A stretch of 64,000 bases of DNA from Pseudomonas lalkuanensis (GTDB taxonomy: Bacteria; Pseudomonadota; Gammaproteobacteria; Pseudomonadales; Pseudomonadaceae). Under the pieces are notes generated by a model. It did not search any database. It saw only the letters and a list, made by a program, of their open reading frames with translations, and was not told where the DNA came from. The stretch spans positions 1,034,001 to 1,098,000 of the forward strand of contig NZ_CP043311.1 of NCBI RefSeq assembly GCF_008807375.1, in the 5' to 3' direction. How positions within the stretch are numbered: the stretch's first letter is position 1; the number at the start of each line of letters is the position of its first letter. The position numbers and the translations under genes were made by a program. This document shows positions 30,139-40,417 of this stretch, in pieces.

Positions 30139-30966
30139 ATGGAGATGAACGTCGACCAACTGGTGAAGGTATCCGAATCCTGGATGCCCATTGTGCTGGA
30201 GTACAGCGGCAAGCTGACCCTGGCCCTGATCACCCTGCTGCTGGGCTGGTGGCTGATCAACATGCTGACCGGCAAGGTCGGCGCCCTGATGCAGCACCGC
30301 CGAGTCGACCGCACCCTGCAGGGTTTCGTCGGCAGCCTGGCCAATATCGTCCTGAAGGTGCTGCTGCTGGTCAGCGTGGCTTCGATGGTCGGGATCTCGA
30401 CCACCTCTTTTGTCGCCGCCATCGGTGCTGCGGGCCTGGCCATCGGCCTGGCGCTGCAAGGTAGCCTCGCCAACTTCGCCGGCGGTGTGCTGATCCTGCT
30501 GTTCCGCCCGTTCAAGGTCGGTGACTGGATCGAGGGACAGGGCGTGGCCGGGACGGTGGACGCCATCCACATTTTCCACACCACGCTGAAGACCGCTGAC
30601 AACAAGGTAGTGATCGTGCCCAACGGCAGCCTGTCCAACGGCAACATCACCAACTACTCGCGGGAGAAGACCCGCCGTGTCGATATCAACATCGGCATCG
30701 ATTACGACTGCGACATCAAACGCGCCCGCCAGGTACTGCTGGAGATCGCTCGTGACCCCCGCGTACTGAAGAACCCCGAGCCGGTGGTTTTCGTCACCGG
30801 ACTGGGCGAGAGCGCCATCAACATTTCCCTGCGCGTCTGGGTCGAAACCGCCGACTACTGGGCGGTGAATTTCGACTTCATCGAGCGTGCCAAGGAGAAA
30901 ATGGACGAAGCGGGGATCAGCATCCCGTTTCCCCATCGCGTGGTGAAGCTGGTGCAGAGCGCCTGA
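30139..30966 (+). CDS. mscS: Small-conductance mechanosensitive channel MscS
   Basis: MscS opens under membrane tension to release solutes on osmotic downshock. The 275-residue protein has three membrane helices; the pore helix shows the glycine/alanine pattern GAAGLAIGLALQGSLANFAG near residue 99, followed by the beta domain (VGDWIEGQGVAGTVDAIH, VPNGSLSNGNITNYS) and the C-terminal alpha/beta vestibule. Length and architecture are those of E. coli MscS. It converges on ampG with a shared terminator between them. Confidence 0.95.
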   Translation: MEMNVDQLVKVSESWMPIVLEYSGKLTLALITLLLGWWLINMLTGKVGALMQHRRVDRTLQGFVGSLANIVLKVLLLVSVASMVGISTTSFVAAIGAAGLAIGLALQGSLANFAGGVLILLFRPFKVGDWIEGQGVAGTVDAIHIFHTTLKTADNKVVIVPNGSLSNGNITNYSREKTRRVDINIGIDYDCDIKRARQVLLEIARDPRVLKNPEPVVFVTGLGESAINISLRVWVETADYWAVNFDFIERAKEKMDEAGISIPFPHRVVKLVQSA

Positions 30967-30982
30967 AGACCCACCCCATGAG

Positions 30983-31008
30983 AAAGGCCGGCATATGCCG
31001 GCCTTTTT
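30983..31008. terminator. Bidirectional terminator between mscS and ampG
   Basis: A perfect 24-base palindrome (30983-31006) with AAA on one side and TTTTT on the other serves both converging genes. Confidence 0.9.
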
Positions 31009-31024
31009 CATGCCTGTGGATAAA

Positions 31025-32764
31025 TCAGGGCTGCTCGGTAGAACCGGGTGCCGCGGGGGCATCTGAGGAGCCATTCTCCTTCGGCTGCTGGCGGTCGCGC
31101 CCCCACTGGATGGCGATCAGCACCAGGGTGGGGATACCCAGCAACGCGGTGAGCATGAAGAAGTTGTGGTAGCCGACGCTTTCCACCATCACCCCCGAGT
31201 AGCCGCCGATCAGGCGCGGCAACAGCAGCATGATGGAGCTGAGCAGGGCGTACTGGGTGGCGGAGAACTTCAGGTTGGTCAGGCTGGAGAGATAGGCGAC
31301 GAAGGCCGAGGTGGCCAACCCTGCGCTGAAGTTGTCGCAGGAGATGGTCAGGATCAGCATGTTCAGGTGCGGGCCCATGTCGCTCAGGGCCACGAACATC
31401 AGGTTGGTGGCCGCTGAGCTCACACCGCCGATGAAGAGGATCGGCAGGATGCCGAAGCGCACGATCAGCACACCGCCGGCTGCCGCGCCGAGCAGGGTCA
31501 TCACCAGGCCGAACAGCTTGCTGACGCTGGCGATTTGCTCCTTGGTGAAGCCCTGGTCGATGTAGAAGACGTTGGCCATCACGCCCATCACGGTGTCCGA
31601 CATCCGGTAGGTGGCGATCAGGCCGAGCAGCAGCAGCGCCTGCCAGCGATACCGCTGGACGAACTCGCTGATCGGCGTCAGCACCGGCGCCATCAGCAGG
31701 CGTCCGGCGGCGGAGAAGCAGGCCAGGGTGATCAGCAGGAACATCGTGCCGCGTGGCCAGGCGCCGGAGGAGAAGGCCTTCACCGCGGCGGCGATGGTCA
31801 CCAGGATCACGATCAGGACGATGATCGACACCGCCTGGTGGACGAAGTCGAAGTTGGGCATGACCTTGCCACGCGCGGCCACCAGCAGTTGGCGGCGCTG
31901 CTGGCTGAGCAGTTCGCGCACCGGCAGGATCTGGCGCATGCCCCAGGGCGACAGGCAGGTGATCAGGAAGATGGCGTAGAGCGCGGCACGTGGCCAGGCG
32001 CGATCGAGCATGCCGGTGATCATCGCTGGCAGGGAGATCAGCATCACCAGCAGGATCAGTACCGAAGAGAGCTGGTGCTTGAGCTTGAAGCGCGAGTTGT
32101 TGCCCTGTGCCGGCAGGTCCACCAGCGGTTCGCGCATCCACAGGCTGGTAATCAGGCCCGGCAGCATCAGCAGCGCGAAGAGCAGGTAGGTACCGGCCCA
32201 GGCGCCATATTCGTAGACCTTGGCGGTGGAACCGAACCATTCGGCGAAGTAAAGCGCACCGGCGGTGGCGAGCAGCGCGGAGATCCGGTAGCCGGTCATG
32301 TAGCTGGCGGCCAGGGCTGCCTGGCGGCTGTCCTCTGCAATCTCCAGGCGGTAGGCGTCGATCGCGATGTCCTGGGTGGCCGAAGCGAAGGCCACCACCA
32401 CTGCCAGGGCGATCAGCCAGGTGAGGTTCGTCTGCGGGTCGCACAGGGCCATGCCCACCAGCCCGAGCCCCACCAGCGCCTGGGAGAGCACCAGCCAGGA
32501 ACGCCGGCGGCCAAGACGGCCCAGCAGCGGCAGGCGCCACTGGTCGAGTAGCGGCGACCAGATCCATTTGAAGGCGTAAGCCAGGCCGATCAGGCTGGCG
32601 AAGCCGATGGTCTCGCGGGATACCCCGGCCTCGCGGAGCCAGACGGAAAGGGTGGAGAACACCAGCATGTAGGGCAGGCCGGCGGCGAAACCCAGCAGCA
32701 ATAGCGAAAGAGTGGCCGGCGAGGCATAGGCGGCGATGGCTGCGCGCCAGGAACGATGGGGCAT
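31025..32764 (-). CDS. ampG: Muropeptide permease AmpG
   Basis: AmpG imports anhydro-muropeptides (GlcNAc-anhydroMurNAc-peptides) from the periplasm for peptidoglycan recycling. It thereby feeds the signals that AmpR uses to induce AmpC beta-lactamase. It is a major-facilitator protein of 579 residues with about 14 membrane helices; ATQDIAIDAYRLEI near residue 130 and the early GLPYMLVFSTLSVWLREAG are family marks. The C-terminal tail after the last helix is polar (RDRQQPKENGSSDAPAAP). It is followed upstream on the same strand by the alkyltransferase-like gene, 87 bases away. Confidence 0.95.
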   Translation of the reverse strand: MPHRSWRAAIAAYASPATLSLLLLGFAAGLPYMLVFSTLSVWLREAGVSRETIGFASLIGLAYAFKWIWSPLLDQWRLPLLGRLGRRRSWLVLSQALVGLGLVGMALCDPQTNLTWLIALAVVVAFASATQDIAIDAYRLEIAEDSRQAALAASYMTGYRISALLATAGALYFAEWFGSTAKVYEYGAWAGTYLLFALLMLPGLITSLWMREPLVDLPAQGNNSRFKLKHQLSSVLILLVMLISLPAMITGMLDRAWPRAALYAIFLITCLSPWGMRQILPVRELLSQQRRQLLVAARGKVMPNFDFVHQAVSIIVLIVILVTIAAAVKAFSSGAWPRGTMFLLITLACFSAAGRLLMAPVLTPISEFVQRYRWQALLLLGLIATYRMSDTVMGVMANVFYIDQGFTKEQIASVSKLFGLVMTLLGAAAGGVLIVRFGILPILFIGGVSSAATNLMFVALSDMGPHLNMLILTISCDNFSAGLATSAFVAYLSSLTNLKFSATQYALLSSIMLLLPRLIGGYSGVMVESVGYHNFFMLTALLGIPTLVLIAIQWGRDRQQPKENGSSDAPAAPGSTEQP

Positions 32765-32851
32765 TAGAGGTGCGGTCCGAAAAGCGTGGTGCTGGGCATT
32801 GGGCTGCTCGCGGCGTCCGGGAAGGGGGCTGACAACAGGGCAGGGCGCACT

Positions 32852-33238
32852 CTAACCCTTGGGTGGCATGGGATGCCAGCCGTGCCGACGCATGTTCACC
32901 CGATCGTTCTGGATACTGACCCCTTCGGCGCGCAAACGTGCTCGCTGCTCATCGCCTGATGGCGTTCCCAGTGCCAGGCTGAAGCGCCCGCCGGCGCCCA
33001 GCACCCGATGCCAGGGCAACTGGGTGCCCGTCGGCAGGTGACTCAGCGTGCGTCCGACCCAGCGCGCGGCGCGGCCAAGGCCCGCGAGCTCGGCCAACTG
33101 GCCATAGGTCACCACCGTGCCTTCCGGCACCTGCGCCAGCGTCAGGTAGAGGGCCTCGCGACGCACGTCCACGCTTGCTGTCGGCAAGTCCCCCCATGCA
33201 TGCTCTGGCGCCTCTTCCTCCTTCTTCTTTCCGACCAT
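32852..33238 (-). CDS. ybaZ: Alkyltransferase-like protein (ATL), DNA-lesion sensor
   Basis: ATL proteins have the DNA-binding fold of O6-alkylguanine alkyltransferase but no acceptor cysteine; they bind alkylated guanines and hand them to nucleotide excision repair. Here the active-site motif reads PWHRV with Trp76 where MGMT has PCHRV. TVVTYGQLAELAG and GRAARWVGRTLS form the helix-turn-helix and arginine-finger region. The 128-residue length from the ATG at 33238 fits, with CGGAGCAGC as ribosome site. The first residues KKKEEEA are an odd charged extension. Its start codon overlaps that of the divergent DUF481 gene. Confidence 0.92.
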   Translation of the reverse strand: MVGKKKEEEAPEHAWGDLPTASVDVRREALYLTLAQVPEGTVVTYGQLAELAGLGRAARWVGRTLSHLPTGTQLPWHRVLGAGGRFSLALGTPSGDEQRARLRAEGVSIQNDRVNMRRHGWHPMPPKG

Positions 33239-34235
33239 GCTGCTCCGTAGCCTAAGTGCTTTGCTCGTGTGCCTGGCCTGCTCGCCGCTCTGGGCCGACA
33301 CCCTGTGGTTGAACAACGGCGACCGCCTGACCGGCGAGATCATCCTGCTGGATGGCGGCAAGCTGGCATTGAAGACCAGATACGCCGGCCAGGTGCTGAT
33401 CGACTGGAAGGATATCGACACCCTGCGCTCCGAGAAACCGCTGCTGATCAAGCGCGACGGCCTCGACAGCCAGCATAGCCGCAGCCTCGCAGCGGCGGGC
33501 AAGGGCATGGTGCGGCTGGAGAACGGGACGAGCGAGACGGTGCCGCTGGCGAGCATTCGCCAGATGGTGCCGCCCCGGCCCTTCATCGAGGATCGCGTGT
33601 GGGAGGGCAACCTCGACGTCAAGCTGGATCTGGAGCGAAACGAGGACAAGACGGACGAGTGGAAACTCAAGGGCGATACCCGCGTCGAACATGGCCGCTG
33701 GCGCCACGTGCTGAGCGGCCAGTTCGAAAATGAGACCAAGAACGGCGAGCGCACCGAGGACAACTGGGAGCTGGAGTACGACCTCGACCGCTTCCTCACC
33801 AAGCACTGGTTCGTGCGCGGCAGCTACGACCAGGAGAACGATGAGTTCCAGTTTTTCGAGCGCCAGCGTTCCTATGGCGTCGGTCCGGGCTATCGCTTCT
33901 GGGACGACGAGCTGGGCCGCTTCGACCTGATCGCCCAGCTCAGCCGCTTCCAGCTGGAAAGCGACGCCGGAGACCTCGACTTCAACGCCTATTCCTTCGA
34001 GTGGGACTTCAAGCGGCTGATCTGGGGTACCCGCTTCGAGCTCTACTCCAAGGCTCAGCTGCAAGTGCCGCGGATCGAAGAGATCGACTACGTACTCGAC
34101 AGCGAATTCGGCCTTCGCTACCGCCTCAACGACTGGGCGCGGCTCTCGCTGCTCTATGAACTGGACCAGGTACGGGGCCTGGGCCAGAGCGATTCGGACA
34201 GGCATTACCTGATTGGCGTCGGCGTCGGCTGGTAG
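33237..34235 (+). CDS. DUF481 outer-membrane protein, copy 1
   Basis: A 332-residue exported protein. Signal peptide with cleavage after about residue 21 (SPLWA-D). Residues 22-110 form a small beta-rich domain (LWLNNGDRLTGEI, GGKLALK, VLIDWKDIDTL), reminiscent of an Lsm/SH3-like barrel. The rest is DUF481, a predicted outer-membrane beta-barrel with alternating aromatic strands and the C-terminal GVGVGW ending in an aromatic residue, as barrel proteins do. The function is unknown. The start is not backed by a ribosome site, since the bases before it are pyrimidine-rich because they encode the ATL N-terminus on the other strand. Confidence 0.8.
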   Translation: MLLRSLSALLVCLACSPLWADTLWLNNGDRLTGEIILLDGGKLALKTRYAGQVLIDWKDIDTLRSEKPLLIKRDGLDSQHSRSLAAAGKGMVRLENGTSETVPLASIRQMVPPRPFIEDRVWEGNLDVKLDLERNEDKTDEWKLKGDTRVEHGRWRHVLSGQFENETKNGERTEDNWELEYDLDRFLTKHWFVRGSYDQENDEFQFFERQRSYGVGPGYRFWDDELGRFDLIAQLSRFQLESDAGDLDFNAYSFEWDFKRLIWGTRFELYSKAQLQVPRIEEIDYVLDSEFGLRYRLNDWARLSLLYELDQVRGLGQSDSDRHYLIGVGVGW

Positions 34236-34296
34236 CGTCACGCCAGGCCACGCCCATCGATTTTTCGGAACTCAGCGGACGCAGGCCGGTCAGTCC

Positions 34297-34324
34297 TTGC
34301 TCTGCTGTCGGTCATAAGGATAAT
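34297..34324 (+). promoter_or_regulatory. Possible promoter of DUF481 copy 2
   Basis: TTGCTC (34297-34302), 16 bases, then GATAAT (34319-34324), 41 bases before the second DUF481 start. A modest sigma-70 match in the 130-base gap between the two paralogues. Confidence 0.35.
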
Positions 34325-34365
34325 GCCCGGCTTTTTTTCGAGAACCCGAGCAAAGAAGCCGTTTT

Positions 34366-35370
34366 ATGCTGTCCCGATCCCTGTTGTGCATGGCGCTCGC
34401 CGCCGCTTCCTCCGCCACTTTCGCTGACACCGTCTGGTTGAAGAATGGCGATCGACTCACCGGCACCATCCGCGTTTTCGATGGTGGCAAGCTGGTGCTG
34501 GAGACCGACTACGGCGGAACCATTCCGCTGGACTGGAAGAAGATCGCCACCCTGGAAAGTGACCGCGAACTGCTGATCAAGCAGGGCGACTTCGACGGCG
34601 AGCGCGCCAAGTCGCTGCATCGCGCCGAGGATGGCAAGGTCATCCTGGCCAATGGCGAAGCGCCGAAGGAAGTGGAGCTGGCCAGCATTGAACAGATCAT
34701 GAAGCCCAAGCCCCTGGTCGAGGACCTCACCTGGACCGGCAATGTCGACCTGTCGCTGGATTACAAGCGTGCCGACAAGGACACCGACGACTACGACGTC
34801 GACTTCAATACCAAGGCCCGTCATGGTCGCTGGCGGCACAACGCCAGTGGCGAGTACAACCGTGAATTCACCGACGAGGTGAAGACCACGGACAACTGGG
34901 AAGCCGAGTACGCGCTCGATCGCTTCATCACCGACAAATTCTTCTGGCAGGGCCGGGGCGAGTACAAGCGCGACAAGATCGAAGACCTCGAGCGCCAGCG
35001 CACCCTGGGTACCGGCCCCGGTTACCAGTTCTGGGATGACGAACTGGGCGCCTTCTCCCTCGCCGGCCTGGTCAACCGCACCGACTACGACTTCTCCAAT
35101 GGCGAGAAGGAGAACTTCTATTCCCTCAGTACCAAGTGGGACTACAACCGCTATCTGGTGGGCAAGACCGTGGAGTTCTTCACCACCGGCGAGATCGGCC
35201 GACCGCTGGACAACACCGCCGACTACGCCCTGGATGCCGAAATGGGCCTGCGCTACAAGGTCACCGACTGGGCCTCGCTCAACGTCAAGGCGGAGAAGGA
35301 CCAGGTCAGCGGCGCCGAGGGCGATGTCGACGAAACCCGTTATACCGTCGGATTCGGCGTCGGCTGGTAG
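34366..35370 (+). CDS. DUF481 outer-membrane protein, copy 2
   Basis: A 334-residue paralogue of the preceding gene with the same order of parts: signal peptide (cleavage near ATFA-D), the beta-rich NGDRLTGTI/GGKLVLET domain, then the DUF481 barrel. Shared blocks such as HGRWRH, ERQRTLG-GPGY-FWDDELG and the final GFGVGW show a tandem duplication with considerable divergence. The paralogue is more acidic (YKRADKDTDDYDVD). It has its own upstream gap and possible promoter, so the two may be regulated separately. The function is unknown; the family is widespread in Proteobacteria. Confidence 0.82.
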   Translation: MLSRSLLCMALAAASSATFADTVWLKNGDRLTGTIRVFDGGKLVLETDYGGTIPLDWKKIATLESDRELLIKQGDFDGERAKSLHRAEDGKVILANGEAPKEVELASIEQIMKPKPLVEDLTWTGNVDLSLDYKRADKDTDDYDVDFNTKARHGRWRHNASGEYNREFTDEVKTTDNWEAEYALDRFITDKFFWQGRGEYKRDKIEDLERQRTLGTGPGYQFWDDELGAFSLAGLVNRTDYDFSNGEKENFYSLSTKWDYNRYLVGKTVEFFTTGEIGRPLDNTADYALDAEMGLRYKVTDWASLNVKAEKDQVSGAEGDVDETRYTVGFGVGW

Positions 35371-35386
35371 CAAGCCGGCCCCAGGT

Positions 35387-35424
35387 GTGGGAGCGAATTC
35401 GTTCGCGATTGAAGTCGCTCCTAC
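35387..35424. repeat. REP-like palindrome, copy 1
   Basis: GTGGGAGCGA (35387-35396) faces TCGCTCCTAC (35415-35424) with one mismatch, 18-base centre TTCGTTCGCGATTGAAG-like. It lies 16 bases after the second DUF481 gene. Same family as copies at 38361, 41364 and 48634. Confidence 0.75.
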
Positions 35425-35544
35425 GTCCGATACCTTTATACCCAGGCGCCATTCCCGTACATCAGGCTCGCTGTCCCCTTGCTGGCATAAACTTAAAAGT
35501 CCAAGATGGACAAAATGTTTACATCCAGCCCCGGGAGCGTCCCC

Positions 35545-37636
<2,092 letters not shown>

Positions 37637-37715
37637 CGACGCAGGCGCTTTGCGCCACACTCGCTGCGCCGGGCCCTGCGCCCGGCGCCGATCTTCCCGC
37701 TCCAGGAGCCGTTCC

Positions 37716-38348
37716 ATGATCCCGCGCCAAGACTTCGCCCTGGACAACTACCGGGCCGTCGCCGACGCCATCGCCACGCTGTTCTTCCCCCACGCCGAGG
37801 TGGTGCTGCACGACCTGCGCACACAGAAGATCGACTACATCGCCAACAACATCTCCAAGCGTTGCGTCGGTGACGATGCCGCCCTGGAAGACATGCTCGG
37901 CGAGGACGTGGGCGAGCGGAACATAGGCCCCTACGAGAAGCTCAACTGGGACGGCCAGAAGATCCGCTCCGTGAGCACCGTGCTACGCGACGCCCAGGGC
38001 GGGCCCGTTGCCGTGCTCTGCATCAACCTGAACATCTCCATGTTCGAGGCGGCCAAGGCTGCCCTCGACCTGTTCCTCTCCTCCAGCAAGCTCATTCCCC
38101 AGCCCGACGCCCTGTTCCGCGACGACTGGCAGGAACGCATCAATACCTTCCTGCACAACTGGCTGCGCCAGCGCCAGCTCGGCCTCAACCTGCTGACCCG
38201 CGAGCACAAGCGCGAACTGGTCCTGGCACTGCATGCCGAAGGCGCCTTCAAGGGCAAGAGCGCGGCGAACTACGTGGCCAACGTCCTCAACATGGGCCGC
38301 GCCACGGTCTACAAGCACCTCAAGGAACTGAAGGAAGAGTCGGTCTGA
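37716..38348 (+). CDS. dauR: Transcriptional regulator DauR (YheO/PAS-like plus HTH)
   Basis: DauR controls the dauBAR operon in response to arginine in P. aeruginosa. The 210-residue product has an N-terminal YheO-like PAS domain (about 8-115, with LHDLRTQKIDYIANN and VAVLCINLNISMFE) and a C-terminal helix-turn-helix (about 150-206, ending GRATVYKHLKELKEE). The ATG at 37716 is set by CAGGAGCC; the frame is open to 37650. It follows dauA by 79 bases on the same strand. A large REP-type hairpin begins 12 bases after the stop. Confidence 0.9.
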   Translation: MIPRQDFALDNYRAVADAIATLFFPHAEVVLHDLRTQKIDYIANNISKRCVGDDAALEDMLGEDVGERNIGPYEKLNWDGQKIRSVSTVLRDAQGGPVAVLCINLNISMFEAAKAALDLFLSSSKLIPQPDALFRDDWQERINTFLHNWLRQRQLGLNLLTREHKRELVLALHAEGAFKGKSAANYVANVLNMGRATVYKHLKELKEESV

Positions 38349-38360
38349 CAGTTCGTTTTT

Positions 38361-38435
38361 TGTGGGATCGAATTCATTCGCGATACGGACCCACGGACCG
38401 CTGTGCAGTCCTTCGCGAATGAATTCGCTCCTGCA
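38361..38435. repeat. Paired REP-like palindrome (inverted pair), copy 2
   Basis: Two 23-base arms (38361-38383 and 38413-38435), nearly complementary, each containing GAATTCATTCGCGA or its complement, are separated by about 29 bases. The arrangement recalls a BIME (two REPs facing each other). It fills the space between the converging dauR and AraC-type genes and likely acts as their terminator. Confidence 0.75.
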
Positions 38436-38461
38436 GCCCATGAATGAGGGGCTGCGCGCGC

Positions 38462-39412
38462 CTAGGGCTGGCGCAACCTGCGCCTGAACGCCCCCGGCGT
38501 CTCCCCGCACAACTGCTTGAACAACTTGGCGAAGGTCGCCCGGTCGGCATAACCCACCTGAGCCGCTACCTGTTCCAGGGAGCGTGCCGGATTGCGCAGG
38601 GCGGTTTGTGCCGCGCTGATGCGCAGGCGTTGCAGATAGGCGTTCGGGGTCAGGCCGGTCGCCACCTTGAAGCGTCGCAACAGGGTTCGGCTCGAACAGT
38701 GCGCCCGGGCCGCCAGGGCCTCCAGATCGAGTGGCTCGGCCAGGTTGCGTTGCAGCCAGACCAGCACGGGACCGATTTGTGGATCATCGTTGCCAGTGCT
38801 TGGCAGCAAGGGGGCGAAGCGCGATTGGCGCCCGCGCTGCATCTCGAACACCATGGCCCCGGCCACCCGTTGCGCGAGCCAGTCGCCGCCGTGCCAGCCG
38901 ATCAGGTACAGGCACAGATCCAGACCTGCCTGGGCACCGCCCGAGCAGAAGAGGTTGCCGTCTTCGGTGAGCAGGGCGTCCGGCTCCAGCCGCACCTGTG
39001 GATAACGTTTGCGGAAGGCTGGTGCCAGCGCCCAGTGGGTAGTGGCGCGGCGACCATCGAGCCGGCCAGAGGCGGCCAGCAGGAACGCGCTGCTGCAAAG
39101 GCTGGCGAGTTGCTGAGAGTCCGGTCGCGCGGCGAGCCAGGGCAGTAGTGACTGATTGGCGGCCAGGGTCTTTTCCACCGCAGGACCGGTGGCGGTCAGC
39201 ACGACAAGGTCGGCTGTTTCCGCCAGTGCCAGGTCGCCATCCACGCGCACCTCGGCCATGCCGATATCCACAGGCCGACCGTCGCAACTGAAGCGCTGGA
39301 CCTGGAACAGAGGCTCGCCGGCCAGCTGGTTGGCCAGGCGGAACGCATCATCGGCCGTGGCCAGGCTGGAGCATACGGTCTGGGGGCAGACGAAAAGGGC
39401 GACGCGGATCAT
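38462..39412 (-). CDS. GlxA-type AraC family transcriptional regulator
   Basis: A 316-residue regulator with an N-terminal DJ-1/PfpI-like domain (about 1-165; LCSSAFLLAASGRLDGRRATTHW marks the amidase-like elbow) and a C-terminal AraC double helix-turn-helix (about 215-312; SSRTLLRRFKVATGLTPNAYLQ and VAAQVGYADRATFAKLFKQ). I use ATG 39412 (MIRVALFVCPQ); a TTG 15 bases upstream is also in frame. It is divergent from an NTF2-like gene, with repeated TTGGCGAT motifs between them, so that gene and itself are the likely targets. The inducer is unknown. Confidence 0.9.
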   Translation of the reverse strand: MIRVALFVCPQTVCSSLATADDAFRLANQLAGEPLFQVQRFSCDGRPVDIGMAEVRVDGDLALAETADLVVLTATGPAVEKTLAANQSLLPWLAARPDSQQLASLCSSAFLLAASGRLDGRRATTHWALAPAFRKRYPQVRLEPDALLTEDGNLFCSGGAQAGLDLCLYLIGWHGGDWLAQRVAGAMVFEMQRGRQSRFAPLLPSTGNDDPQIGPVLVWLQRNLAEPLDLEALAARAHCSSRTLLRRFKVATGLTPNAYLQRLRISAAQTALRNPARSLEQVAAQVGYADRATFAKLFKQLCGETPGAFRRRLRQP

Positions 39413-39432
39413 GTGCGGACTCGGCAATCGGT

Positions 39433-39475
39433 TTGGCGATTATTGACACAAAGTTGGCGATGTCGCCAATCGCCA
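39433..39475. promoter_or_regulatory. TTGGCGAT repeats: probable operator of the AraC-type regulator
   Basis: Two direct copies of TTGGCGAT start at 39433 and 39454, exactly 21 bases apart (two helical turns). Two inverted TCGCCA copies follow (39463-39468, 39470-39475); TTGGCGA-TG-TCGCCAA (39454-39469) is a perfect palindrome. It sits in the gap between the divergent regulator and NTF2-like genes. Confidence 0.6.
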
Positions 39476-39529
39476 CCTGAACCATTCGGGTCAATACTGC
39501 TAGCCATACAGTCCTTGCCGGAGTTGCCC

Positions 39530-40015
39530 ATGGCTCACCCCAACGCTGAGCTCATCACCCGTTTCTATCAGGCTTTCCAGCGCCTCGACGCCGAAACCAT
39601 GGCCGCTTGCTACAGCGCGGACGTGCACTTCAGCGATCCGGTGTTCACCGACCTCAATGGGCAGGAAGCCGGCGACATGTGGCGCATGCTCGCCAGTCGC
39701 GCCCAGCAGTTCAGCCTGACCTTCGACGGCGTGGAGGCCGATGACCTAACCGGCCGCGCCAACTGGGTCGCCACCTACCTGTTCAGCCAGACCGGACGTA
39801 TGGTGGAAAACCGTATCCAGGCGCGTTTCCTCTTCTCCAGTGGCCAGATCATCGAGCACCACGACAGCTTCGATCTCTGGCGCTGGGCTCGCCAGGCACT
39901 GGGCGCCAAGGGGCTGCTGCTGGGCTGGGCGCCGCCGGTGCAGAACGCCATTCGCAAGCAGGCTGCGCGCGGCCTGGCGGCGTACCGTGCCGGGGCGTTG
40001 AAGGACTTGTCTTGA
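39530..40015 (+). CDS. NTF2/SnoaL-like protein
   Basis: A 161-residue protein with an NTF2-like cone fold: NAELITRFYQAFQRLDAETMAACYSADVHF at the start and an aromatic-lined central sheet are typical of the SnoaL-like ketosteroid-isomerase superfamily. These bind small hydrophobic ligands or act as enzymes; no specific reaction can be assigned. The ATG at 39530 is preceded by CGGAGTTG. The last 40 residues (QAARGLAAYRAGALKDLS) form a helical extension. Divergent from the AraC-type regulator, the probable controller, and 12 bases ahead of the GIY-YIG gene. Confidence 0.8.
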   Translation: MAHPNAELITRFYQAFQRLDAETMAACYSADVHFSDPVFTDLNGQEAGDMWRMLASRAQQFSLTFDGVEADDLTGRANWVATYLFSQTGRMVENRIQARFLFSSGQIIEHHDSFDLWRWARQALGAKGLLLGWAPPVQNAIRKQAARGLAAYRAGALKDLS

Positions 40016-40027
40016 CGAGGTGAGGCA

Positions 40028-40381
40028 ATGCCTAATGCGGCGGCTTTCAGTCAGGACCCCGCAATGCCCGAGCAAACCGAATCCGCCCCTGCCGCCAAAC
40101 CCTGGTTCGTCTACCTGGTGCGTGCCGAGAACGGTGCCCTCTATTGCGGCATCAGCGATGACCCGCAGCGGCGTTTTGCCCAGCACCAGAGCGGCAAGGG
40201 GGCGCGGTTCTTCCATTCCAGCCCGGCTCGTGCCCTGGTGTTCGTCGAAGCCTGTACCGACAAGAGCGAGGCCTTGCGCCGCGAAATCGCTATCAAGCGC
40301 ATGAAGAAGGCGGTCAAAGAGTCGCTGATAGCGGGCTGGACGCGCGCCGAAACGATAGGCCTCGAAGAAGTGGCCGGATAA
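40028..40381 (+). CDS. GIY-YIG nuclease superfamily protein (YhbQ-like)
   Basis: A 117-residue protein with one GIY-YIG domain: [26 protein letters not shown] holds the two motif halves (VYL and YCGI) and the conserved arginine; [12 protein letters not shown] closes the fold. E. coli YhbQ and its relatives are stand-alone GIY-YIG proteins with reported weak DNase activity. The start ATG at 40028 has GAGGTGAGG before it; an internal ATG at 40064 would drop a poorly conserved N-terminal tail. It lies 12 bases after the NTF2-like gene and is probably co-transcribed. Confidence 0.9.
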   Translation: MPNAAAFSQDPAMPEQTESAPAAKPWFVYLVRAENGALYCGISDDPQRRFAQHQSGKGARFFHSSPARALVFVEACTDKSEALRREIAIKRMKKAVKESLIAGWTRAETIGLEEVAG

Positions 40382-40417
40382 GCTCCGGCCTTATCACAAT
40401 CGCAGCGGAGCCCTGCA

